64,000 bases of DNA from Alteribacillus persepolensis. Its GTDB lineage: Bacteria > Bacillota > Bacilli > Bacillales > Marinococcaceae. Position numbers and translations under genes: made by a program. Position 1 is the stretch's first letter. Every line of letters starts with the position of its first letter. Under the pieces are notes generated by a model. The model was not told where the DNA came from. It ran no database searches and saw nothing but the letters and a program-made list of their open reading frames with translations. Positions 32,040 to 40,843 of the stretch are shown piece by piece. The DNA is taken from positions 1 to 64,000 of the forward strand of contig NZ_FNDK01000017.1 of the NCBI RefSeq assembly GCF_900099605.1, in the 5' to 3' direction.

Positions 32040-33557
32040 TCATGACTGCTCTAACACAGGCTGGCGCATCGTACCGTTTTCAGAAAATCCTGTATGCCAC
32101 GACAATGCTTTTTCTAATACGTGCGGAGTTTGTCCTCCTTTTTCACAAGCCTCTTCAAAGTATGTATACAACTGCTCACGATACAATGGATGAGCACAAT
32201 TCTCGATAATCACCGGCACCCGTTCTTTCGGAGCAAGGCCGCGAAGATCGGCATAACCTTGTTCTGTGACAAGCACGTCCACGTCATGTTCTGTATGGTC
32301 GACATGAGGCACAAACGGCACGATGCTAGAGATATCACCATTTTTGGCAATCGATTTCGTTACAAAAATAGCTAACCTGGAGTTTCTGGCAAAATCGCCG
32401 GATCCGCCAATGCCATTCATCATCTTTGTTCCTTGAATATGAGTGGAATTGACATTTCCATAGATGTCGGCCTCTAATGCTGTGTTGATAGAAATCAAGC
32501 CTAATCGGCGGATAACCTCAGGATGGTTGGAGATCTCTTGCGGACGCAATACGAGCCGGTCTTTATAACGTTCCAGATTGGAAAAGACCTCGTCCAATTT
32601 AGATTGCGACAGGGTAATGGAACAGCCTGAAGCAAACCGGACTTTTCCAGCATCCAGCAAATCAAACACTGCATCCTGCAGTACTTCTGAATATACTTCA
32701 AGGTCTGTGAAACCAGAATCTAACAACCCGTGAAACACGGCATTTGCGACGGTGCCAATTCCGGATTGTAATGGAGCAAGGTTATCTGGCAAACGTCCAA
32801 GCTCATTCTCTTTTTTCAAAAAATCAATTAAGTGATTGGCCATCACAGCTGTTTCTTCATCGGGCGGCGTAATAGGAGATGGAGAGTCTGGCTGATTAGT
32901 CACGACAATTCCCTTGATTTTTTTGCTGTCAACAGGAATACCAATAGAACCCATCCTGTCATCCACATTCATCAACGGAATCGGCTGTCGCTCTCCTTGT
33001 TTGTTTAACTCGTAAATATCGTGCAGGCCTTCGAAAGCTTGGGGCTGGGCAAGATTTAATTCTACAATGACAGATTCTGCCCTTTCTACAAAAATGGAAG
33101 AATTCCCTACTGACGTAGAAGGCACAATCAATCCATCCTCTGTGATAGAAACCGCTTCCACAATTGCAAAATCAATCGAGCTCAATACGTCATTACGCAG
33201 GAATTCCGCTGTATGGGACAAATGCTGGTCGATAAAATACATATCTCCCTCATTAATCTTTTTCCGCATTGTTCCATCTGCTTGGAAAGGAAGACGTTTG
33301 TGAATGATTCCGGCATCAGCCATGATTCTGTCAATATCAGAACCAAGGGAAGCTCCTGTATACACATTCACCTTCAAGTGTTCATTTTTTGCTCTTTCTA
33401 CTAGTGCAGAAGGAACAGCTTTGGCATCTCCAGCCCGAGTAAATCCACTTAACCCGAGTGTCATTCCGTCTTTTATCCAAGCTGCTGCTGTTTCTTCTGT
33501 CACAATACGGTCTTGTAAGCGCTGATCACGTAAAAGGTTTTGAATGTTTTCATTCAT
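32040..33557 (-). CDS. Acetyl-CoA hydrolase/transferase family protein (succinyl-CoA:acetate CoA-transferase type)
   Basis: A 505-residue class I CoA-transferase of the AarC/SCACT group. The catalytic Glu lies in LEVYSEVLQDAVFDLLDAGKVRFASG. Other marks are LGLSGFTRAGDAKAVPSAL, IVEAVSITEDGLIVPSTSVGNS, GTVANAV and the C-terminal ADLRGLAPKERVPVIIENCAHP. Such enzymes move CoA between succinyl-CoA and acetate, allowing acetate use or detoxification. It follows a LytTR regulator gene on the same strand after ~125 bases containing an inverted repeat. Hydrolase activity cannot be excluded. Confidence 0.9.
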   Translation of the reverse strand: MNENIQNLLRDQRLQDRIVTEETAAAWIKDGMTLGLSGFTRAGDAKAVPSALVERAKNEHLKVNVYTGASLGSDIDRIMADAGIIHKRLPFQADGTMRKKINEGDMYFIDQHLSHTAEFLRNDVLSSIDFAIVEAVSITEDGLIVPSTSVGNSSIFVERAESVIVELNLAQPQAFEGLHDIYELNKQGERQPIPLMNVDDRMGSIGIPVDSKKIKGIVVTNQPDSPSPITPPDEETAVMANHLIDFLKKENELGRLPDNLAPLQSGIGTVANAVFHGLLDSGFTDLEVYSEVLQDAVFDLLDAGKVRFASGCSITLSQSKLDEVFSNLERYKDRLVLRPQEISNHPEVIRRLGLISINTALEADIYGNVNSTHIQGTKMMNGIGGSGDFARNSRLAIFVTKSIAKNGDISSIVPFVPHVDHTEHDVDVLVTEQGYADLRGLAPKERVPVIIENCAHPLYREQLYTYFEEACEKGGQTPHVLEKALSWHTGFSENGTMRQPVLEQS

Positions 33558-33613
33558 AGTAATCCCCTCACTTCTAATTTTCTAATAATTCTATCAGCGC
33601 TCACGCTGCTTCT

Positions 33614-33652
33614 CACGTCTTTTTGACTGAAAAGGCTTAAAAATGACGTGAG
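33614..33652. promoter_or_regulatory. Inverted repeat between LytTR gene and CoA-transferase
   Basis: CTCACGTC and GACGTGAG separated by about 25 bases in the intergenic region. It could be an operator or an mRNA hairpin; there is no adequate T-tract for a terminator. Regulation by the LytTR protein is possible but unproven. Confidence 0.4.
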
Positions 33653-33681
33653 CCAGCATATGAAAAACATAAAACAGCATA

Positions 33682-34332
33682 TTAAAAAGCGAGGAGTTTA
33701 CGGAAATGTTTGGCGTAAGTTTGACTGACCGGCACTTTGCTTTTATCTTTCATAATTAATAAAAAAGTAGAATGAGAATCCGGCTGTATTTCAGCGATAT
33801 AGTTAATATTGATGATATACGAACGATGACAGCGGAAAAACAAATCATTCGGCAGAATATACTCCAGCTCGCTCAATTTAAATTTATTCGTTCCCGTTCC
33901 TCTCTCCGACTGCACCCACGTCTTTCTGTTTTGCGCTTCTAGAAACATAATTTCTTTGTGAGGAACCGGCTTCCAGCACTCTCCTATCCGCACTGTCAGA
34001 TAATCAGCAAGAAACCGCAGCTGTTCTGTAGATAAAATAGCTGTGATGCAGCCTTGAGGATTTCCATTATTTAAAATAGGAACAGATGTACCATAATACG
34101 GAATACCAAACACTTTACTATGAATGTGTTCTGATATTTTCTGCTGAACCGATAATGCCTTATAGGTGACTGTATCTTCTTTAATTTCATCACCAGGTTT
34201 AATTTGCAAATCTATTTTGCTGCTGGGTTTATAGTAGATAAAACGCTTAGAGTCAGCAACGGCAAAAGAGGTTTCTTTCGGAAACAACTCTTCGAAGCCT
34301 TCCATCAACGCAGATACCGAAAAGTTCACCAC
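33682..34332 (-). CDS. LytTR-family transcriptional regulator with sensor domain
   Basis: A 216-residue protein. Residues 1-110 form a small PAS-like sensing domain (FAVADSKRFIYYKPSSKIDL, then GTSVPILNNGNPQGCITAIL). From about 120 comes a LytTR DNA-binding domain: EIMFLEAQNRKTWVQ, KLSELEYILPNDLFFRCHRSYIININYI, VPVSQTYAKHFRKLL. No receiver domain is present, so it is a one-component sensor. It sits just upstream of the CoA-transferase gene and is its likely regulator, perhaps responding to a carboxylate (inference). Confidence 0.82.
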   Translation of the reverse strand: MVNFSVSALMEGFEELFPKETSFAVADSKRFIYYKPSSKIDLQIKPGDEIKEDTVTYKALSVQQKISEHIHSKVFGIPYYGTSVPILNNGNPQGCITAILSTEQLRFLADYLTVRIGECWKPVPHKEIMFLEAQNRKTWVQSERGTGTNKFKLSELEYILPNDLFFRCHRSYIININYIAEIQPDSHSTFLLIMKDKSKVPVSQTYAKHFRKLLAF

Positions 34333-34487
34333 TTTTCCCCTCCCTTATGGCTTGTATCATCTTAGGCGAGAAGACTCCCTCTTCTATTTTATGCAGGGTG
34401 CAGCCCAAAAATAAAGGGGAGATGAACCGCCTTTTTGCGTAGAAAACACATGGTTTTATGGTTATTTTTTACTTTTTGTTGTTTAAA

Positions 34488-35585
34488 CTAATCAGCCATT
34501 CGATTTCTCTGCTCCCTGTGAATAATACTGGTTAAACTGTGTGTACCTTCAGCATCATGTCCTATCTCCCACAGCATCATTCCACCAAACCCGCTGTCAA
34601 GCGCAAGATTTGTTTTCTTCCTTACTGTTTCTTTTCCATTATAATGGTAGGTTGTCCCATTCACTCTTATGCTGTCTCGCTCAGCATATGCAGATCCATT
34701 CTCAATGACAGCATTATATGATATTTGCTGATCGTTTTCATTTTCTGGCTGAGCATAGGAAGGCACTCCTAATACCAGCTTGCTTTTTGATATTCCATGT
34801 TTATCAAACAAGCTGGACCAGTAGTTTACAACATTTTCAGCAAATGGATATGGTGATAAATTTTCAGCGTTATATCCGCTGTCCCATTGGCCGTCATAGG
34901 CCATTATATTAACATAATCCACATGCTGAAACATGGATGAGTCATACACCACCTCTTTCACTTCATCTCCTGTTTCACTATGAACCTTGGCATGTACAGC
35001 AATCGATAACTCTTTGTCATTTGATTGAAGCTGTTCTCCGAGGGCCTGCGTAAAGGCAGCTAAATAATGTGCATCCTCTTTTGAACGGGGATGTTCAAAA
35101 TCAATATCCACTCCATCTAAATTTTCTTTTTCTATAGTAGTAATAATCTCCTCTATCAGCTTCAAACGAGAATCTGGGTTTTTAATAGCAGTTTTAAAAT
35201 ATTCATAAGAAGACCCGCCTTTTACATGAATGGCACCACCTACAGCAAGCAGTACCTTCGTATCTTCCTGCTTAGCATGTTGCACCGTTTTTCGAAGATG
35301 TACCATCATCTCATCATTTATCGTAAGACTTCCATCTTTTTCAGGATGAGCAAATGAAAAAACAACATGTGATAAGCTGGAGTAATCAATCGAATCCGGG
35401 TCTCTAAAATCTTGCACATATCCCATTAAAACTGGTTCATCATCCAATTTTGATGTGTGATCTTCCGGCAACGTTTGACCTTGTTCTGTACGGTTGCTTG
35501 ATACAGTGTACATGAAAAAGATCCCTCCTAAAACAGTGAATACGGCAGTTATCGTTAGAAAAAAGTAGAGCTTTTTCAATATCAA
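34488..35585 (-). CDS. Membrane-anchored glycoside hydrolase family 18 protein
   Basis: A 365-residue GH18 enzyme with one N-terminal hydrophobic anchor (residues 5-28) and an outward catalytic domain. The complete active motif DGVDIDFE lies at 157-164, so the catalytic acid is Glu164. KVLLAVGG, YVNIMAYDGQW and LVLGVPSYAQP are other GH18 marks. It may cleave chitin-like or peptidoglycan GlcNAc links. There is no carbohydrate-binding module. The gene stands alone. Confidence 0.87.
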   Translation of the reverse strand: MILKKLYFFLTITAVFTVLGGIFFMYTVSSNRTEQGQTLPEDHTSKLDDEPVLMGYVQDFRDPDSIDYSSLSHVVFSFAHPEKDGSLTINDEMMVHLRKTVQHAKQEDTKVLLAVGGAIHVKGGSSYEYFKTAIKNPDSRLKLIEEIITTIEKENLDGVDIDFEHPRSKEDAHYLAAFTQALGEQLQSNDKELSIAVHAKVHSETGDEVKEVVYDSSMFQHVDYVNIMAYDGQWDSGYNAENLSPYPFAENVVNYWSSLFDKHGISKSKLVLGVPSYAQPENENDQQISYNAVIENGSAYAERDSIRVNGTTYHYNGKETVRKKTNLALDSGFGGMMLWEIGHDAEGTHSLTSIIHREQRNRMAD

Positions 35586-35828
35586 CTTTCCTTTCTAACA
35601 TGGAGCTTCTTTATAAAGAATAGCAAAGTTATGAATCTGCTACAATTGAACGTTAGGCTTGAAAAGGAATGGACAGCCATATTTTCGCAGCTTCAAAAGT
35701 CCAGGTATTCGTATGCTTGTTTTCCCAGGAAATAATCCGCAGTCACCCATACAATATAACTTCGCCTGCGCTGCTTCCATTTAACATCCGTGTAGTCTGT
35801 TTGAAGCGAAACTTTTTCGACTCATAAC
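35586..35828. other. Intergenic stretch, no gene recognised
   Basis: About 240 bases upstream of the GH18 gene and beyond the M20 terminator. It may contain a decayed palindromic repeat (GGAATGGACAGCC and TTTTCCCAGG recall the family), but the match is too weak to call. Confidence 0.3.
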
Positions 35829-35876
35829 GACAAAAACCCGAACAAGACCTTTTTCCTGTGGTCTTATTCGGGAATA
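35829..35876 (-). terminator. Terminator after the M20 amidohydrolase gene
   Basis: Minus strand: stem CCCGAATAAGACC / GGTCTTGTTCGGG with a 10-base loop, followed by TTTTTG. Confidence 0.88.
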
Positions 35877-35883
35877 ATGGATA

Positions 35884-37260
35884 TTACACATGTAGTGCAG
35901 GAGGTTTTACGTCATTTGGAATCCCAGGTACATAGGACTGACCTTTCGTACTGATTTGAAACTCTTTTTTTGCCTCAGCTACAATGTCTTCATTTTGCAG
36001 TAAATCGTATGCAGATAACGCCATCGTTCTCGCCGCCAGGTGCATACCTTTAAATCCAATAGTAGATCCAAATGACGCAGTTGCCTGCCAAGAGTGGAGC
36101 TGAACTCCTGCCGGAGCACAAGTTGTAAATACAGAACCTGTTGGTGTAATCCACGAGACATCTCCTACATCCGTCGAAGCTGGAAACGACTGCCCTTTTT
36201 CCGATTTATCATTGATGCATTCTACAGACAGTACATTTTCTTTCTCAGCTTCTCGCTCTGAACGAATGGATTGTACTAACGCCTGAGCAAAACGTTGTTC
36301 TTCATCGGAAAAATTCATGTGATTCCATTCTTTCATATTCTGAAACATAACGTCATTTAACGCAGCATTTGGCAGTGTTTCATAGGAAGAAGCTAGAATG
36401 TCTGAAGAAACTTCGGTTTCTGTCATTAGTGCTGCTCCTTGAGCTATTTTTTTTAATCGCTCAAGCATATGATCTACTTCTTTTTTGTTCGCTGCTCGTA
36501 AAAAATACCACACACTGGCCTTTTCCGGAACAATGTTTGGCGCATCTCCTCCATTAGTAATCGTATAATGAATGCGAGACCCATCCAACACGTGTTCTCG
36601 TAAATAATTTGCCCCGGTATTCATCAGCTCTGCCGCATCCAGCGCACTTCTGCCGGCATGAGGCGCTGCCGCTGCGTGTGCTGGTATCCCTTGAAAGTGA
36701 AACTTGACCGATACTAGAGCTTGCAAACTTTTATTCATTGCTTCGTTCGACGTTCCCGGATGCCACGTTAAAGCACAATCAAGATCATCAAACACTCCGG
36801 CTCTTGCCATAAACGTTTTTCCTGAAAGGACTTCTTCTGCCGGACAACCATAATAACGAATCGTTCCTTCGAGATTTTCTTTTTCCATGACCTCTTTTAA
36901 TGCCAAGACAGCTTCTACCCCGGCAGTCCCCAATAAGTTGTGGCCGCACCCATGCCCGAAACCATCGGGAGTAACTTCTTCTTTTACAGGACTTACTTTT
37001 TGCGAGAGTCCTTGCAGTGCATCATACTCACCCAGTATGCCAATAATCGGTGTGCCTTTTCCATATTCAGCAATAAATGCCGTGTCCATGCCATCTATCG
37101 CGGATATTTGAAATCCTCTTTCCTTGAGTGTGGTACTCTGCAAATGACAGGCAAACGTTTCTTCATAAGCAATTTGCGGGTGCTCCCATATCTTTTGAGC
37201 CATATCGGAAAATTCCGTTTCGCTGCGATTCAAACATTCTATTATCTTTTGTTTATGCAT
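35884..37260 (-). CDS. M20-family amidohydrolase (AbgB/aminoacylase type)
   Basis: A 458-residue M20D-type metal-dependent amidohydrolase. Visible are GILGEYDALQGLS, the metal motif GHGCGHNLLG, PAEEVLSGKTFMARAG and the dimerisation-domain segment FHFQGIPAHAAAAPHAGRSALDA. A late STDVGDVSW and HSWQATASFGSTIG complete the site. Relatives hydrolyse p-aminobenzoyl-glutamate, N-acyl amino acids or similar amides. ATG at 37260 is chosen because GGAGG lies 9 bases upstream; the longer frame reads back into the preceding spacer. It is co-directional with two membrane-protein genes that probably import its substrate. Confidence 0.87.
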   Translation of the reverse strand: MHKQKIIECLNRSETEFSDMAQKIWEHPQIAYEETFACHLQSTTLKERGFQISAIDGMDTAFIAEYGKGTPIIGILGEYDALQGLSQKVSPVKEEVTPDGFGHGCGHNLLGTAGVEAVLALKEVMEKENLEGTIRYYGCPAEEVLSGKTFMARAGVFDDLDCALTWHPGTSNEAMNKSLQALVSVKFHFQGIPAHAAAAPHAGRSALDAAELMNTGANYLREHVLDGSRIHYTITNGGDAPNIVPEKASVWYFLRAANKKEVDHMLERLKKIAQGAALMTETEVSSDILASSYETLPNAALNDVMFQNMKEWNHMNFSDEEQRFAQALVQSIRSEREAEKENVLSVECINDKSEKGQSFPASTDVGDVSWITPTGSVFTTCAPAGVQLHSWQATASFGSTIGFKGMHLAARTMALSAYDLLQNEDIVAEAKKEFQISTKGQSYVPGIPNDVKPPALHV

Positions 37261-37312
37261 CAATTGATTCCTCCAAGCAAGCAAAAAAAATGTTTTCAAA
37301 GATGTTTTGAAC

Positions 37313-38041
37313 TTATTTATTTTGTTTCTTGATTCTATCGAGAGCCATACAGACAATGACAGTGCCAAGTATACATAAGAATGTCTGCAGAGCGCGCGGC
37401 ACCGGCCCAAGATTTACAAACAAACCAAAAGCAATTCCAACAGCGCCCCATAAAGGCCTTTGAATAGCAAATTGTGCAATGGCTCCGCCAAATATGGCTG
37501 GAAGGACAAACCGAAAGGCATCTGTCAACGATTCCGGCAGATAGTTCAGCAGATATGAACCACCAAAAATAACAAACATAATAATAAAAATATTAACTAA
37601 AGAAGCGGTGGCCATGGCGAGTGTAGCAGTAATTTCCCCTTTTTTCGTTCCAGGTTGTGCCCCGACAACATTTTGTGCAACGGAGGCACAAGGAAGACAC
37701 ATATTCCCTATATTTCCAGTTAAGAAAGCTAAATACGTTCCAGATACTCCTAAGACCGGGTAATAGCTGATTGGTTCAATAACCCAGACAAACGCGATGA
37801 TAGAAGCATAGGCAGCAAACCCTGATATAATGGCTGTCCAACCAGGATGCAGGTCCAGCACAAATGATAAATACATGGGCACCATTAACGTTAGTAATAT
37901 AGCGGTCCATATCGTTAAACGGCCCCAAAAATGAGATTTTTCATGAAATTTCTCAAAGCTCAGCAGGGAGTTATCCGTTAATTCTTGAGAACCGGCTGTC
38001 CCTTTACTATTCACTGTTTTCTCTACACTTTCCGTCTCCAT
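37313..38041 (-). CDS. Multi-span membrane protein, probable transporter partner
   Basis: A 242-residue protein with a ~40-residue cytoplasmic start and about six or seven hydrophobic segments. SGTYLAFLTGNIGNMCLPCASVAQNVVGA is its most distinctive stretch and could line a substrate path. I do not recognise the family with certainty. It lies 19 bases after the DUF5058-like gene and 52 bases before the M20 amidohydrolase, so the two membrane proteins may form a two-subunit importer for the amidohydrolase substrate (inference). Confidence 0.6.
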   Translation of the reverse strand: METESVEKTVNSKGTAGSQELTDNSLLSFEKFHEKSHFWGRLTIWTAILLTLMVPMYLSFVLDLHPGWTAIISGFAAYASIIAFVWVIEPISYYPVLGVSGTYLAFLTGNIGNMCLPCASVAQNVVGAQPGTKKGEITATLAMATASLVNIFIIMFVIFGGSYLLNYLPESLTDAFRFVLPAIFGGAIAQFAIQRPLWGAVGIAFGLFVNLGPVPRALQTFLCILGTVIVCMALDRIKKQNK

Positions 38042-38060
38042 CTGTGTCCTCCTTTCTGTT

Positions 38061-38768
38061 TTACGATATAAAGTACCCTACGAATACTCCAATCACTACA
38101 ACTAAGCCTAATGACCATTCCCTTAACCACTTCATCCCAGGTCTGTTCGCTGTCCAAAGAATAACCGGCATGATAATAAAAGCAGCAATTAAAACAATTG
38201 ATTCACTGACACCTTTTACCATTTCACTGCCTCCGAGATAACTAAACGCGCCGATTAACGCTGCAGTAGATATCCCTTTTAAAGCGTTTACATTTTTGCT
38301 TTTTGCAGCTGATTTCTGTTGTGCTTTTCCCAATGATTTCGTAAACAATGCTGTAAACAACAGCCATCCCATTCCACCTAAACACATGACCCAGACGGCA
38401 TTAGTAAATGCTTGCTCGTTAAACTGTGAAGATCCTAAATCAGCACCAGCTGCTTCTGACCCAAGACTTGCCCCCACTGTTTCAATAGCGGCTGATCCAA
38501 TAATGCCAATACGCATCAATGTCAGAGGGTCTCCTATTAACGTCATTAAAGAAAGAACAACAAATACGATCGCCAATGAAGGACCTAGTGAGCTTATAGC
38601 TCCCGTTCGGACTACTGCTCGTACCTCTGCATGGCTTAACCCAACCGATGGACTGGTTTTTGCAGCAAGCCGTATAAATGTAATGGCTTGAAAAATGACA
38701 ACTCCAGCTACTAACAGCGCAAAAATCCATAGCACTGTGCTATTAGCCAATTGCATAACACTTTCCAT
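38061..38768 (-). CDS. DUF5058-like multi-span membrane protein
   Basis: A 235-residue protein with about six hydrophobic helices. SHAEVRAVVRTGAISSLGPSLAIVFVVLSLMTLIGDPLTLMRIGIIGSAAIE is its longest conserved-looking part, and I recall it from DUF5058 proteins that pair with amidohydrolases; this is memory, not a search. First gene of the operon with the 242-residue membrane protein and the M20 enzyme, and divergent from a GAF-PucR regulator. The GATE-like double-half architecture suggests transport. Confidence 0.6.
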   Translation of the reverse strand: MESVMQLANSTVLWIFALLVAGVVIFQAITFIRLAAKTSPSVGLSHAEVRAVVRTGAISSLGPSLAIVFVVLSLMTLIGDPLTLMRIGIIGSAAIETVGASLGSEAAGADLGSSQFNEQAFTNAVWVMCLGGMGWLLFTALFTKSLGKAQQKSAAKSKNVNALKGISTAALIGAFSYLGGSEMVKGVSESIVLIAAFIIMPVILWTANRPGMKWLREWSLGLVVVIGVFVGYFIS

Positions 38769-38927
38769 GTTGTCCCCCTCTTCTTACACCTCACCAGCAA
38801 ACATCAAGTGAGTGTTATTTATTTTCATGTTTTATAAAATGTTATATAATTCAGACAAATCATTCAATGTGTACAGCTACAATATTATTGAAGTTTATTG
38901 TTGCATTACACAAAAGGGAGGAAGATG

Positions 38928-40748
38928 ATGAGCCAGCAAAATCGTGTGTCTCACTATAAAAAAACAGACTATCAAAAAACACAGCACGACCTAACAAATT
39001 TAATGGAAAGTTTCCGTGTCATCAGTTCGACGTTAAACCTTGAAGAAGTTCTTAAAAAAATCATGCGTTACGCGTTAAGTATATTTAAAACAGCCAATGC
39101 AGGATATATTCAGCTGTATGATGAAAAATCACATCAATTAGTTGTAAAAGCTTATACAGGGTTTAACGAGCATATTAAACACTTTCGGGTAAACGCAGGC
39201 GAATCTATTACCGGTAAAGTGTTCAGAGATGGAGCTGTCAAACTTCTTTATACAGAGAAAGAAATCAACGCCAATATGCTTGACTTGAGTGAAGAAAATG
39301 CATTTTTTATTGAAAAAGCCCAATGTTTAAATCAGACTATTAAATCGCTAATGTCTGTTCCTGTTTCCTTTGGCTCCAAAAGAATTGGTGTGATGACGCT
39401 GCACTGTTTCGATAACGAAAAAGGACACAGCAAAACCGACCTTCTGCTTCTGCAAAGCTTTACAAGCCAAGCTGCGATTGCTATACATAACGCACAGATG
39501 CATGCTGAAGTCCAAACAAACCTAGAAGAAATCACCAGCCTTTCTGAAAAATTAAAAGAAGTCAACTCATTGTTGGCCAAACGAACAGAGACACATAATC
39601 TGCTCACGCGTTTATCGATCCAAAACAAAGGCTTGGATGTCATTCTTTCAAAAATGAACCACCTTATGGAAAAGAACATCTATTATGCAGATTACCTGGA
39701 AGGGAAGCTGTCTTCACCGATGCAAGATCCAGTCATAGAATACTTGGATGACCTCTTTCTTCTGTTTCAACATAGAACCAACCCGGCGTATGTTTGGATT
39801 AACAAGGAACACCGCGGCGAATACTACGTGTATCCTCTGCATTCCGGCTCAACCTTTTTAGGTTGTCTGATAACAGAAGAAAACAGCACACTTTCAGAAC
39901 TCGATCACATTGTTCTTGAACAAGGGGCTCCTATTCTATCTCTTGAAATCATGAAAAAACGCTCACAGACAGAAATTAGATATAAAAAAACATATGAACA
40001 GTATCAACAATTTTTAAAAACAAAGAATCATAAACAAGCGGAACTGCTTGCTCGAGATTTAGGTATTTACCATTACCCTTTTCTTCAAACCGCTATCATT
40101 GAACTCGAAGGAGATGTGAACGCGCATTCTCTTGAAAATGATGCACTGCTTTTGCTCGCACACTTAAAAAAAAGAGTGGCTGCGCATAACACCTTATTGT
40201 TCAGCTACAACAATAAGATTACGTTTTTCGCATCAAGTCCTGCTTCTGTTGATGAAAAACATATAAGCGACATGATACAAGCAAGTATTACCTGGTGGAA
40301 TGAACGTTATCCTGCAACAGCCAGAGCCGGCATCAGTTCAGGACACTATCGGCCCGGGCAGGCACAGGAAAATCAGGACAAAGCCGAACAAGCCCTGCTG
40401 CATTTGAAAAAGCAAATGAAAAAGGGGTGTCTGCATTATCGGGATATTGGAATCAGCCGTTTATTCATCCACCATTCCACAGAAGAAATCGATACCTTCC
40501 TTCAAGAAGTTTTTGGCACGTTATGGCTGGATAAAGAGAAAAATAACGACCTGCTTTATACGCTCATGGCTTATGTGAAAAATAATCGTTCCATGAGTAC
40601 AACAGCTAAAGAGCTTCATATTCACACCAATACGCTTTACCATCGTATAAAAAAAGCAGAGAACCTGCTTCATATGAACTTTGATCATTATGAAGATTAT
40701 TTAAGCATTCAATTAGCAGTCTATCTCTTTCAAACATTCCAGCAATGA
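38928..40748 (+). CDS. GAF-domain PucR-type transcriptional regulator
   Basis: A ~606-residue regulator. A GAF domain occupies about residues 20-185 (LNLEEVLKKIMRYALSIFKTANAGYIQLYD, with SVPVSFGSKRIGVMTLHC), then a coiled stretch (EEITSLSEKLKEVNSLLAKRTE). A central region is followed by the C-terminal PucR helix-turn-helix: MAYVKNNRSMSTTAKELHIHTNTLYHRIKKAENLL. ATG at 38928 has better spacing from AGGGAGG than the adjacent ATG at 38925. It is divergent from the M20 operon, which it most likely activates in response to a substrate sensed by GAF. Confidence 0.82.
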   Translation: MSQQNRVSHYKKTDYQKTQHDLTNLMESFRVISSTLNLEEVLKKIMRYALSIFKTANAGYIQLYDEKSHQLVVKAYTGFNEHIKHFRVNAGESITGKVFRDGAVKLLYTEKEINANMLDLSEENAFFIEKAQCLNQTIKSLMSVPVSFGSKRIGVMTLHCFDNEKGHSKTDLLLLQSFTSQAAIAIHNAQMHAEVQTNLEEITSLSEKLKEVNSLLAKRTETHNLLTRLSIQNKGLDVILSKMNHLMEKNIYYADYLEGKLSSPMQDPVIEYLDDLFLLFQHRTNPAYVWINKEHRGEYYVYPLHSGSTFLGCLITEENSTLSELDHIVLEQGAPILSLEIMKKRSQTEIRYKKTYEQYQQFLKTKNHKQAELLARDLGIYHYPFLQTAIIELEGDVNAHSLENDALLLLAHLKKRVAAHNTLLFSYNNKITFFASSPASVDEKHISDMIQASITWWNERYPATARAGISSGHYRPGQAQENQDKAEQALLHLKKQMKKGCLHYRDIGISRLFIHHSTEEIDTFLQEVFGTLWLDKEKNNDLLYTLMAYVKNNRSMSTTAKELHIHTNTLYHRIKKAENLLHMNFDHYEDYLSIQLAVYLFQTFQQ

Positions 40749-40776
40749 ATCGAAACGACTGTCCAGCTGTCAGCGG

Positions 40777-40818
40777 AAAAAGTCAGCCGAAACTAGAATG
40801 AGTTCAGCTGACTTTTTC
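40777..40818. terminator. Bidirectional terminator between pucR-type gene and sdaAA
   Basis: Stem AAAAAGTCAGC / GCTGACTTTTT with an interrupted inner stem; T-tracts in both directions. Confidence 0.88.
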
Positions 40819-40843
40819 ATATATTTCCTAAACATGTTCATCA

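Noticed and set aside
37260-37410. 50-codon N-terminal extension of the M20 amidohydrolase
   Set aside because: A GGAGG site 9 bases before the ATG at 37260 supports the shorter protein; the extension is not like family members.
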